From JAYPHU01 sp964611435 (GTDB lineage Bacteria > Pseudomonadota > Alphaproteobacteria > Rhodospirillales > UBA2165), in contig CAZSXT010000003.1 in NCBI GenBank assembly GCA_964611435.1, positions 124,001 through 188,000 on the forward strand: 64,000 nt of DNA, in the 5' to 3' direction. Within the stretch, counting starts at the first letter, position 1; every line of letters starts with the position of its first letter. The translations under genes and the position numbers were made by a program. A model generated the notes under the pieces. That model made no database searches. It saw nothing but the letters and a program-made list of their open reading frames with translations, and was not told the DNA's origin. Below are positions 41,571 to 49,094 of the stretch, one piece after another.

Positions 41571-42623
41571 TTACTCCGCCGCGACAGCGGTTCCGTTGGC
41601 GCTGGCGAACGCGGCCATGGCCGCCGCCTGCCCTTGCGCGATTGAATCGTCGATGGTCTCCGGCCCGGTGGCGGCGCCGGCGACGAACACACCCGGACGC
41701 GACGTCCGCCCCATGCCGCCGTAAGTCGCTTCCCGGCCGATATGGCCATGGGATTCCAACTGAACATCGAAGACGGAAGACAGCAGCAGGTTATCCACAT
41801 TCGGGTCCATACCAATGGCATGCACCACCAGATCAAACGGAATGGTGATCGGGCGTTTGACCAGCGTGTCCTCGCCTTTGACGATCAGCTTGTCGCCGTC
41901 GGAGGTCACCTCGGCGATCCGCGCCTTGATGTATTTGACCTTATATTCTTCCTGGCTCTTCCAGTAATAGGTGTCTTCGTAGAGGCCGAAGGTGCGGATA
42001 TCCATGTAATAGATATAGACGTGGCAGTCCGGCAGTTCCTCGCGGATTTCCATGGCCAGATTGGACGAGACCGTGCAGCAGATTTTAGAGCACCATTCCC
42101 GGCCGATCTGCCGATCACGGGAACCGACGCAGAGCAATATCGCCACACGCTTCGGCTGGCGGCCGTCCGACGGGCAGTGGATGCCTTTGCCCGACGAGAT
42201 CATTTGTTCGGCCTGGGTCGTGGTGATCACGTCGGGGAACATGCCGAAGCCCCATTCGGGCTTGTTGATGGAATCGAAATGCGTGAAGCCGGTGCAGAGA
42301 ACCGCCGCACTGGCGTCCAGGCTGCTGCCGTCCGACAGTTTCGCCTGGAAACGGCCGGTCTCGCCGGAGAATTCGCTCACCGTCGTGGAGGTTTTTACCT
42401 CAACGAGCGGTGACCCGGTCGCCCGATCGACCATGCCGCCGATGGCGTCCTTGGCCCACTCACCCGACGGCACCAGTTTGGCATAGCCGGAAATGATCGG
42501 CGCGCCGCCGAGACGATCTTCTTTTTCAACAATGACGGACTTTTGGCCGGCCATCGCCAGGGAATGGGCCGCACTGAGCCCCGCCGGCCCACCGCCGACG
42601 ATCAGGATTGGTGTATCAGTCAT
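41571..42623 (-). CDS. hdrA: sHdrA, flavin/FeS subunit of sulfur-oxidising Hdr-like complex
   Basis: 350 residues, shorter than methanogen HdrA. FAD motif ILIVGGGPAGLSAAHSLA (6-23), a second dinucleotide segment, and the cysteine cluster LCVGSRDRQIGREWCSKICC (near 180-199) for a [4Fe-4S] cluster. GMDPNVDNLL and RPGVFVAGAATGPETIDDSI form the C-terminal flavin site. Overlaps the hdrB1 stop by 4 nt. In sHdr it is the FAD subunit, thought to pass electrons to NAD+ or quinone. Confidence 0.93.
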   Translation of the reverse strand: MTDTPILIVGGGPAGLSAAHSLAMAGQKSVIVEKEDRLGGAPIISGYAKLVPSGEWAKDAIGGMVDRATGSPLVEVKTSTTVSEFSGETGRFQAKLSDGSSLDASAAVLCTGFTHFDSINKPEWGFGMFPDVITTTQAEQMISSGKGIHCPSDGRQPKRVAILLCVGSRDRQIGREWCSKICCTVSSNLAMEIREELPDCHVYIYYMDIRTFGLYEDTYYWKSQEEYKVKYIKARIAEVTSDGDKLIVKGEDTLVKRPITIPFDLVVHAIGMDPNVDNLLLSSVFDVQLESHGHIGREATYGGMGRTSRPGVFVAGAATGPETIDDSIAQGQAAAMAAFASANGTAVAAE

Positions 42624-43975
42624 GCTTGGCTTTCGAGTTTCTTAAATCCGGGTCCGGATGTGATCATAAGACGCGGGTCATAGAGCATTTCCCGATCGCC
42701 GCCGTCTTCGATGGCTTTCAGATAATCCTCGAACTCCGCCTTCTTGGCCTGCCAATCGATGCCGAGTTTCTCCATCAGAGTCTCGACCGACGATGCATGC
42801 CAGTGAAGTTGAACGATTTTGTAGGGATGCGCACCGCAGACAAGCGCCGCAAACTGACAGTCGGCCATGACCGGCAGTTCCACGTCCTTGCCGGCGGCCT
42901 TGCCGATCCACTGGTTCTTATCCAGCGTGGTGATGCAGCCCGTATCGTGGCCGATCATCACGTCCGAGTTTGCTTCTTCGACAGCGACCCGGATTTTACG
43001 GTCGATGGCGAAAGACCGGGTGAATTCCCGCTCCGACAGGATGTGGCGGAAGCCGAATCCGCAGCAATCGTACCAAGTGGAATAGTCGATCACGTTGGCG
43101 CCCAGTTCCTGCAGCAGCGCCGTGGAAACGGCGACGCGGTTCCCTTCCAGCACCGAGTCGTCATAGATCGCATCTTCCGGCACCATCTTATAAACATGGC
43201 AGGCCGGATGAACGGTCGCGCGGATGTTGCTGGCGTCGATCTCTTGATAGTTATGAATCTCGGAGCGCATCACGTGCACCCACTCGGTGTAGTGCACGAT
43301 CTCTTCCGGGATCAGCAGCTTGCCGTCCACCAGACGGCCCAGCTTGCCTAGAATGGCACGGACCTTTTCCCGTAGTTCGGCGGAGTGCAGCAGATAATGG
43401 CGTACTTCCTTATAGTTGCCGAAGGATGTGCCGCAGTGCACCAGCGGATAGAAGTAACCGTCATCCAGACCCTGCGCCCGACCGGAAACATAGGCCTGGT
43501 GGAAATTCCGTAGGAAAACCGCCGCCAGGCTTTCCAGATTACCGATGCCGGAACCGTGATAGTTCCAGGCGGTGCAAGAAGTCTGGTCGGTCTCGTCCAG
43601 ATACGGGACCTCCATCTTGTTCATCAGCCAGAGGAGCGACGTCGGATAGCCCGGGATATTGCCGCATTGGCCGCAGGACTTGTGGTGCCAGAGTTGACGG
43701 GTCGGGATCCGCTTGTCCCAGCCGTACAACGTTTTCACCGTCTTCGGCGCGTGGTCGTCGGTAATGCGGTGGACCATGATCTCGCCGTCTTTTTCCAACT
43801 GCCACATGATATCGCGCACATCTTCGACGCGATCCTTGTTGGTCAGCATAGATCGCTTGTCGATCCGCTGCTCCACCCAGCTGGTGGCGGTCTGCGCCTC
43901 GTCAGCGGTCAAGTTGGCGTCTTTCCATTCGTCGCCATGACCCGTAAAGCGTTCGCCGGATTGATTATCAGTCAT
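42620..43975 (-). CDS. hdrB1: sHdrB1, CCG-domain subunit
   Basis: 451 residues from the ATG at 43975, chosen because GAGG stands 6 nt before it inside the end of hdrC1; alternatives upstream (43981, 44032) add Thr/Lys-rich residues. Overlaps hdrC1 by 8 nt. Cys motifs: HHKSCGQCGNIPGYP near residue 98, HPACHVYK near 265, STWYDCCGFGFRHI near 312, GHDTGCITTLDKN and MADCQFAALVCGAHP. It has one complete CCG and variant partner cysteines, so the cluster set differs from sHdrB2. Works with sHdrC1. Confidence 0.88.
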   Translation of the reverse strand: MTDNQSGERFTGHGDEWKDANLTADEAQTATSWVEQRIDKRSMLTNKDRVEDVRDIMWQLEKDGEIMVHRITDDHAPKTVKTLYGWDKRIPTRQLWHHKSCGQCGNIPGYPTSLLWLMNKMEVPYLDETDQTSCTAWNYHGSGIGNLESLAAVFLRNFHQAYVSGRAQGLDDGYFYPLVHCGTSFGNYKEVRHYLLHSAELREKVRAILGKLGRLVDGKLLIPEEIVHYTEWVHVMRSEIHNYQEIDASNIRATVHPACHVYKMVPEDAIYDDSVLEGNRVAVSTALLQELGANVIDYSTWYDCCGFGFRHILSEREFTRSFAIDRKIRVAVEEANSDVMIGHDTGCITTLDKNQWIGKAAGKDVELPVMADCQFAALVCGAHPYKIVQLHWHASSVETLMEKLGIDWQAKKAEFEDYLKAIEDGGDREMLYDPRLMITSGPGFKKLESQA

Positions 43976-44726
43976 CGTCATCCTCTTCGTCTTGCTCGTC
44001 GAGCCAGTCGTCGTAATCATCCCGTTTTTCATCGATGATGTCGGAGATCACGTCGAACAAATTCTCGTCGATGGTTTCAAGTTGATCGAGCACGCCGGTC
44101 ATTTCCCAGATCGTATAGAGCTCGATTGAGGTCTTGAGGTTGGTTTCCCACGCCGTCTCGGTGGTATTCAGGGTCGGCATGGGGATGGCGTCACGCAGCA
44201 CCTTCAACGGCGCCTGCACCTTGGAAATATTCGGACCCCAGTCGGCAAAGTGCTGGGGATTGATCATGTCCGGGGCAATTTGGTTGCCGGTGGAAATCAC
44301 CTTGAGCATAACCCGGCTGAACGGCCGCAACACATTCTGCGCCGATTCCATACCGTGTTTGATGGCGGTTTCCCGCATCAGCATGACCAGACCGCCGGGG
44401 GAATTGCCGAACGGGCAGCGCGCCGCACAGGTATAGCATTGGGCACAGGCCCAAATCTTTTCCTGCATGGCGTCATAAATTCCTTCCAGATTTTCGGTCC
44501 ATAGAAGCTGAACGATTTCCCGGGGACTAAAGTCGTAATAGTGGGCCGCCGGGCAAGTCGCCGTGCAAATGCCACAGTTCAAGCAACCGTTGAGCTCGTG
44601 GTCGTAGCGCATGTCCGCCTGGATGTCCTGGAAGATTTCTTCCATGTCATCGTAGTCGTGGACGGGCGCATCCGAGACCGGATCGCCGATATGCTGTTGA
44701 ACACGCGTGCTGGTCGGGTGACTCAT
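43968..44726 (-). CDS. hdrC1: sHdrC1, di-[4Fe-4S] ferredoxin-like subunit
   Basis: 252 residues. Both HdrC cluster motifs are intact: GCLNCGICTATCPAAHYYDF (near residue 40) and WACAQCYTCAARCPFGNSPG (near 88). The C-terminus is strongly acidic (DEQDEEDDDD), encoded by GAT/GAC/GAG repeats that also provide the ribosome site of hdrB1. A GTG at 44729 is an alternative start. First sHdr gene after dsrE (20-nt gap). Confidence 0.92.
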   Translation of the reverse strand: MSHPTSTRVQQHIGDPVSDAPVHDYDDMEEIFQDIQADMRYDHELNGCLNCGICTATCPAAHYYDFSPREIVQLLWTENLEGIYDAMQEKIWACAQCYTCAARCPFGNSPGGLVMLMRETAIKHGMESAQNVLRPFSRVMLKVISTGNQIAPDMINPQHFADWGPNISKVQAPLKVLRDAIPMPTLNTTETAWETNLKTSIELYTIWEMTGVLDQLETIDENLFDVISDIIDEKRDDYDDWLDEQDEEDDDD

Positions 44727-44745
44727 CACTTAAGTTCCATCCAAA

Positions 44746-45126
44746 TTAGTAAGTCAGGACCTTGAGGTCATCATCTTCCATGACCTGCTCAATCACATAG
44801 GCGCCACCGACGATCCCTTCGCATTCGGGGATGAGGTCGTCTTCCGTCATGTCGAAAAGGTCCAGATTGGGCGAGCAGCAGTAAAACTTCACACCAGCTT
44901 CGTGGGCGTCTTTAATGAAGTCATACACGTTCTTCGGGGATCCCGGTTTCACCACCAGCTCCTCGGCCACGCCTTTTTTCATCAGCTTGCCGGCCGTGGC
45001 GGTGCACACAACCTCCACTTCGTATTCCATGGCGGCGGCCACGGTTGCCTGAAACAGCGGCGCGCCCAGCTCTTCACCGTTGCTGGGGTCCGTGTTCACC
45101 ATCATGATCATCAGTTTTTCTGCCAT
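44746..45126 (-). CDS. dsrE: DsrE-family sulfur-carrier protein
   Basis: 126 residues, DsrE/DsrF-like fold: LMIMMVNTDPSNGEELGAPL start, EVVCTATAGKLMKKGVAEEL, and the conserved Cys region VKFYCCSPNLDLFD (C83, C84) near the position of the sulfur-carrying Cys, plus C102. DsrE3-type proteins exchange sulfane sulfur with TusA in front of the Dsr or sHdr machines. Directly upstream of hdrC1, downstream of the GATase-like gene. Confidence 0.88.
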   Translation of the reverse strand: MAEKLMIMMVNTDPSNGEELGAPLFQATVAAAMEYEVEVVCTATAGKLMKKGVAEELVVKPGSPKNVYDFIKDAHEAGVKFYCCSPNLDLFDMTEDDLIPECEGIVGGAYVIEQVMEDDDLKVLTY

Positions 45127-45164
45127 TGATTTACCTATTCACTCTCTTATGTCCAAAATACCGA

Positions 45165-45905
45165 CTAGGCCGCACAGGATTTCAGGGCGGCGGGATTGCG
45201 TCCCAGTTTTTGTCGCTGCATCAATTCGGTGACCTGAACCAATCCGGTCATAATATAGACAAGTGCGTCTTCCATGTCGTTTTGCACGGCGTGCATCTGC
45301 AACAGGGTATCGCCCGTATCCGGTGGGAAATCATCAAATTCCATGATCAGGTCTTCAATCATGCCGAGCTTGAAGCCAGGGTGGCTGGCGAACCCAACCG
45401 ACCGTTCGCCGATTTGGAAGACGGCGGGACGATCTTCAAGGTCGCGGGCCAGAATTTTGGCAGCCGACGGTGGCTTGGGCCAATCGCGCATATAGACGGC
45501 CGCCGGCATCCGCTCCGGCAGGAAGCCGTTCAGCCCATTGTCATCGGTGCGAACAAATTCGGTGAGATCAAAGCTCAAATCGCGGGCGTCGCTGCCGCCG
45601 CCGGCGGCATGACACAGAATCTGGGAGCCAAGACCAAAGCCGACCACCGGGATTTCGGCGGCCAGGCATTTTTCGACGAAAGAAACTTCTTCCATGATGA
45701 TCGGCAGGTTTTTAACTCCGGCGCCGCCCCAAGGACCGCCGCCCATCAAAAAAAGGCAGCTAATGTCTTCGATGGACTCAGGGAACCAACTGCCGGCAAC
45801 GTGAGGCCGCACGTACTGAAATGCGATCCCCCGGCCCTCCAGGTGGTCTTCCACCCGGCCGAGATATTCGCCGTCCGTATGTTGGATAACCTGAACCGCC
45901 GGCAT
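45165..45905 (-). CDS. Class I glutamine-amidotransferase-like protein lacking the catalytic Cys
   Basis: About 246 residues from the ATG at 45905 (an ATG at 45923 is possible). Fold signs of a triad GATase are present: LFLMGGGPWGGAGV, then PVVGFGLGSQILCHAAGG where active enzymes have G-x-C-x-G-x-Q. Here the nucleophile position is Gly. At the catalytic His-Pro-Glu site it reads ASHPGFKLG, so His stays but Glu is Gly. Two of three triad residues are lost, so glutamine hydrolysis is unlikely. First gene of the shdr operon, 38 nt before dsrE. A binding or scaffold role is inferred. Confidence 0.8.
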   Translation of the reverse strand: MPAVQVIQHTDGEYLGRVEDHLEGRGIAFQYVRPHVAGSWFPESIEDISCLFLMGGGPWGGAGVKNLPIIMEEVSFVEKCLAAEIPVVGFGLGSQILCHAAGGGSDARDLSFDLTEFVRTDDNGLNGFLPERMPAAVYMRDWPKPPSAAKILARDLEDRPAVFQIGERSVGFASHPGFKLGMIEDLIMEFDDFPPDTGDTLLQMHAVQNDMEDALVYIMTGLVQVTELMQRQKLGRNPAALKSCAA

Positions 45906-46135
45906 GTTATTTGTTGCTCCCATCGATAAGGGACGCAACGGCGCCAAATACACTCTTTACCCCAGAGGTATCCCGGATGGCTTCTACGGCTCCGTTGCGA
46001 AACTGCTTCATCTCACGATTTGATCTTAACGTGTTACGCCCTGCAATGACATATGCGGTTATACTTGAGAGGTTCCCCTCCCCTGGTCCACCGAATTATT
46101 ATTACGCGTCTGCGGGCGAAACTCGCTGCACACGC

Positions 46136-46157
46136 TATTAAGCCGATTTGTATTAAG
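46136..46157. promoter_or_regulatory. Candidate regulatory element with CCGATTTGT core
   Basis: TATTAAGCCGATTTGTATTA in the shdr-sox gap. The 9-mer CCGATTTGT with flanking A/T recurs at 63863-63871 within an inverted repeat upstream of the exported-protein gene. Weak on its own. Confidence 0.3.
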
Positions 46158-46435
46158 CATCCCGTGTGTGTAATTTGCGAAGCCCACAGACAGGGATGAA
46201 ATAGTTAAAGGCCTAATCATTATTTCCGCAAAAATCCGCGGTTCGGCGAAGCCTCGAAGGTGACTCTAAATATCCAAATCAGTATTTCAAGAACTTTTTA
46301 CTTCAACTTATTCTATTTATTTACTGTGTCTGTATTTGAATTCGCGCACGCCTTCAATTTGATTTAAAACATTAAGTATTTATTTTTGCGTATATGGAAT
46401 TAAAATAACACAAAATATACGTTATATAATAAATA

Positions 46436-46452
46436 CACACCGCAAATGTGTG
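46436..46452. promoter_or_regulatory. Candidate operator CACAC-N7-GTGTG
   Basis: Perfect 5-bp inverted repeat CACACcgcaaatGTGTG, 314 nt upstream of soxX, in the shdr-sox divergent gap. The same spacing (ACAC-N7-GTGT) occurs at 63859. ArsR-type repressors SoxR and sHdrR control such genes in other sHdr bacteria; assignment of this site to them is inference. Confidence 0.45.
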
Positions 46453-46765
46453 ATTAACGGGGCTTGTTCAGCGAATTTCGTTTGCCGGGAAATCGGCATA
46501 AAACTGCCGAATTTTATGAATCGATGGAGAGCCGCGAATTTCACACTTTTTCAGGAGATTCCGCATTTGAGGCTTGATCTTAGATTTATTCACATTTAGG
46601 TTATCGACTAGGGAAATAGTAATATTTCGATTTTTTAAATAAAAAACGAAATACACGGCTTCACGGTCCAGCCATAATGGCGACATATTCGGACCATCAA
46701 AATTAGTAAACGCCGGTTAGCCGGCCGGAAAATCTAAGTGTTAAGAGTCTAGGAGGCACATAATA

Positions 46766-47257
46766 ATGACACTTAAACTATCTCGTATCGTCCTAACCGG
46801 TGTCTTTGCCGTTGGGGTTGCGCTGTCCTTCAGCGTTTCCGATAGCAAGGCGGCCGGCCATGGCAAAGCAATCGACCTCGGAAAAATGGCTGTCAACGAC
46901 GGTTTGGCGAAGTCATTGACCGGTAAAGCGGGCGATCCCAAGAAGGGTTACGCCACGGCGATCCACCGCAAGAAAGGCAACTGCTTGGCCTGCCACACCT
47001 TCCCCGCGAAGGGACAAGCGGACCACGGCAATATCGGCCCTGATCTGCGTGGAGTGGCAAGTCGTTATTCCGAAGCCGAACTTCGTCTTCGAATTGTAGA
47101 TCCGAAAGTTGTCAACGAAGACACGATCATGCCGTCCTTCTACAAGACCGCTGGCCTACACCGTGTTCAGAAAAAATGGGCAGGCAAAACTATGCTCAGC
47201 GCACAGGAAGTCGAAGATATCGTCGCATACCTATTAACGCTGAAAGAAGAGAAATAA
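46766..47257 (+). CDS. soxX: Sulfur-oxidising cytochrome SoxX
   Basis: 163 residues. Signal peptide to about residue 29 (VSDSKA), then a monohaem c-type cytochrome: GNCLACHTFP (C73, C76, H77), NIGPDLRGVASRYSEAELR, and the distal Met in DTIMPSFY (M122). Forms SoxXA with SoxA, the enzyme joining thiosulfate to the SoxY Cys. GGAGG is 9 nt before the ATG. First gene of soxXYZA. Confidence 0.95.
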   Translation: MTLKLSRIVLTGVFAVGVALSFSVSDSKAAGHGKAIDLGKMAVNDGLAKSLTGKAGDPKKGYATAIHRKKGNCLACHTFPAKGQADHGNIGPDLRGVASRYSEAELRLRIVDPKVVNEDTIMPSFYKTAGLHRVQKKWAGKTMLSAQEVEDIVAYLLTLKEEK

Positions 47258-47283
47258 TTCTCGACAGATTGGAGCTACAAACC

Positions 47284-47781
47284 ATGTCAAAAGTTTTAGA
47301 AACCTCTGAGTTAAAGAAAGGCGCATCCGTTGACCGTCGCGGCGCGCTCCGTTTGCTGGGCCTTGGCGCCGTTGCCGCTACAGCCGGCGCCCTGGCGCCG
47401 ATGCGAGCTTCCGCCACGCCCGAATCCGCCGGGCTGCTGATGGATAAGCTTAGCGGCAGCAAGTCCTACAAGTCCGGTAAGGTCACCCTGAAGACCCCGG
47501 CGATCGCCGAAAACGGCGCCACCGTTCCGGTGTCCGTCTCGGTCGACAGCCCGATGACCGACGGCAACTATGTGAAGTCCATTCACCTGGCTGCGGACCA
47601 AAACCCGCGCCCGGAAGTTGCGTCTTTCCACTTCACCCCGGCTTCCGGTAAGGCCAAAGTGTCAACCCGGCTGCGCCTCTCCAAGTCGCAGAACATTATC
47701 GCGGTTGCGGTGATGAACGACGGCTCTGTCTACAAAGCTTCGAAGCTGGTCAAAGTCACTATCGGCGGCTGCGGCGGCTAA
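47284..47781 (+). CDS. soxY: Thiosulfate-carrier protein SoxY
   Basis: 165 residues from the ATG at 47284. A Tat signal with twin Arg at R18-R19 (SVDRRGALRLLGLGAVAA) exports it, together with SoxZ by co-transport. The C-terminal arm ends VTIGGCGG with C163, the residue that carries the sulfur substrate between Sox enzymes. Good match in length and ends. Starts 26 nt after soxX. Confidence 0.96.
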   Translation: MSKVLETSELKKGASVDRRGALRLLGLGAVAATAGALAPMRASATPESAGLLMDKLSGSKSYKSGKVTLKTPAIAENGATVPVSVSVDSPMTDGNYVKSIHLAADQNPRPEVASFHFTPASGKAKVSTRLRLSKSQNIIAVAVMNDGSVYKASKLVKVTIGGCGG

Positions 47782-47804
47782 TCGAGTAACGGAGATTATA
47801 GAAA

Positions 47805-48128
47805 ATGGCTAAGAAACCCAGAGTAAAAGTCCCGTCCTCCGCCAAGAAGGGTGACGTGATCGAAATCAAAACCCTGATCCCGCACAAAATGGAAACGGGC
47901 CAGCGGAAGGGCAAGGACGGAAAGCCGATCCCCCGCTTCATCATCAACAAGGTGGAAGTGACCTTCAACGGCAAGTCCGTGGTCACCGCCGATCTTCATC
48001 CGGCGATCGCCGCTAATCCGTACTTCTCGTTCCATGCGCGGGTCACGGAGAGCGGCACCTTTAATTTCACCTGGACCGATGACAAGGGTGGTAAAGTAAC
48101 TACCAGCAAGAAGATCAACGTGTCTTAA
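47805..48128 (+). CDS. soxZ: SoxZ, partner of the SoxY carrier
   Basis: 107 residues, an immunoglobulin-like beta protein: KPRVKVPSSAKKGDVIEIKT start, HKMETGQRKGKDGKPIPRFI and GTFNFTWTDDKGGKV end. No signal peptide; it is exported as a SoxYZ complex through the SoxY Tat signal. Starts 23 nt after soxY. Confidence 0.96.
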   Translation: MAKKPRVKVPSSAKKGDVIEIKTLIPHKMETGQRKGKDGKPIPRFIINKVEVTFNGKSVVTADLHPAIAANPYFSFHARVTESGTFNFTWTDDKGGKVTTSKKINVS

Positions 48129-48158
48129 GGCACTGCAGATGAAACAAGGAGTGTTAAT

Positions 48159-48989
48159 ATGAAGTATCGTATTTTAGCAAGCTGCGCGGCCCTTTTGGGT
48201 CTTGCCGTAGCCACAATGGGCTCTGCACTGGCGCAAGATACGGAAGCTGATCGTCGGGCGAAGGATCCGCGTAATAAAAACTATATTGTGGGTGAAAAAA
48301 AGAGTGGTTACGTTTTCATGACCGCGCTCACTCGAGATATGCAAGACGATGACTTTGCTAATCCAGCGTTCACCGTTGTGGATGTAGGGCAAGAACAATG
48401 GAACAAAGTCAATGGCAAAGCAGGAAAGTCGTGTGCTTCCTGCCACAACGATATTGCTTCAATGAAAGGCGTTGCCAATAAATACCCACAGTATGACTCA
48501 TCGCAAGACAGAATGATCTCACTCCAACATCTGATCAATAGGCACCTAGAGAAAGATATGGGTGCTAAGCCGTGGAAGTGGGAGTCCACTCAAATGCTGG
48601 GAATGGTCGCTCTCATCAAATCCCAATCTCGAGGAATGCCTGTGAATGTCCGGCTCGATGGGCCGGCTAAGAAATTCTTTGAAAAAGGGAGAGAATTTTA
48701 CAATCAGCGTCGTGGTCAAATGGATATGTCATGCGCACATTGTCATGATAACAATTACGGCAATATGGCGCGCTCAAATGTATTAAGTCAGGGACAGATG
48801 AATGGTTTTCCGACCTACCGTTTCAAGTGGCAAGGGGTTGGTTCATTGCACCGTCGTTTCATAGGATGTAATAAAAATATTCGAGCAACTCCTTACAAGC
48901 GCGGTTCCGAGGAGTACACGAACCTCGAACTCTACATGCAGTGGCGTTCGAGCGGTCTGAAGTGGGAATCTCCTTCGGTACGTAACTAA
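48159..48989 (+). CDS. soxA: Diheme cytochrome SoxA
   Basis: 276 residues with a signal peptide (to about A25). Two haem-binding motifs: GKSCASCHND (C92, C95, H96) and MSCAHCHDN (C192, C195, H196), and the active-site Cys C237 in RRFIGCNKNIRATPYKRGS, which carries the persulfide haem ligand. So it is the diheme SoxA type. Its base and codon use looks clearly more A/T-rich than soxY, soxZ and soxB on either side. A terminator follows at 48999. Confidence 0.95.
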   Translation: MKYRILASCAALLGLAVATMGSALAQDTEADRRAKDPRNKNYIVGEKKSGYVFMTALTRDMQDDDFANPAFTVVDVGQEQWNKVNGKAGKSCASCHNDIASMKGVANKYPQYDSSQDRMISLQHLINRHLEKDMGAKPWKWESTQMLGMVALIKSQSRGMPVNVRLDGPAKKFFEKGREFYNQRRGQMDMSCAHCHDNNYGNMARSNVLSQGQMNGFPTYRFKWQGVGSLHRRFIGCNKNIRATPYKRGSEEYTNLELYMQWRSSGLKWESPSVRN

Positions 48990-48998
48990 AGTTCCGAC

Positions 48999-49036
48999 AA
49001 AAAGGGCGGTAGCAGTTCCATGTTACCGCCTTTTTT
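48999..49036 (+). terminator. Rho-independent terminator between soxA and soxB
   Basis: GGCGGTA (49005-49011) pairs with TACCGCC (49024-49030) across a 12-nt loop, with an A-run before and TTTTTT after. Implies that soxB needs its own promoter or read-through. Confidence 0.85.
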
Positions 49037-49094
49037 GCGCCTACATTTTGACTGGAAATAATCTGTCCCCAACCCGAATTATAAGATTTGAGCC

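Larger units (their letters stand above)
45906..46765. other. Long AT-rich divergent regulatory gap between shdr and sox operons
   Basis: 860 nt. From about 46280 to 46460 the sequence is visibly far richer in A/T than the surrounding genes. It must hold the promoters of both operons. It contains the inverted repeat at 46436 and a CCGATTTGT element at 46143. A 72-codon minus-strand frame (46468-46686) encodes a Lys/Asn/Ile-rich peptide; it has no recognisable family or clear ribosome site and I do not call it a gene with confidence. Nothing else was seen. Confidence 0.7.

Noticed and set aside
49048..49084. Possible sigma-70 promoter before soxB (TTGACT and TTATAA)
   Set aside because: Spacing between the two boxes is about 25 nt, too long for a standard promoter; not listed as a feature.
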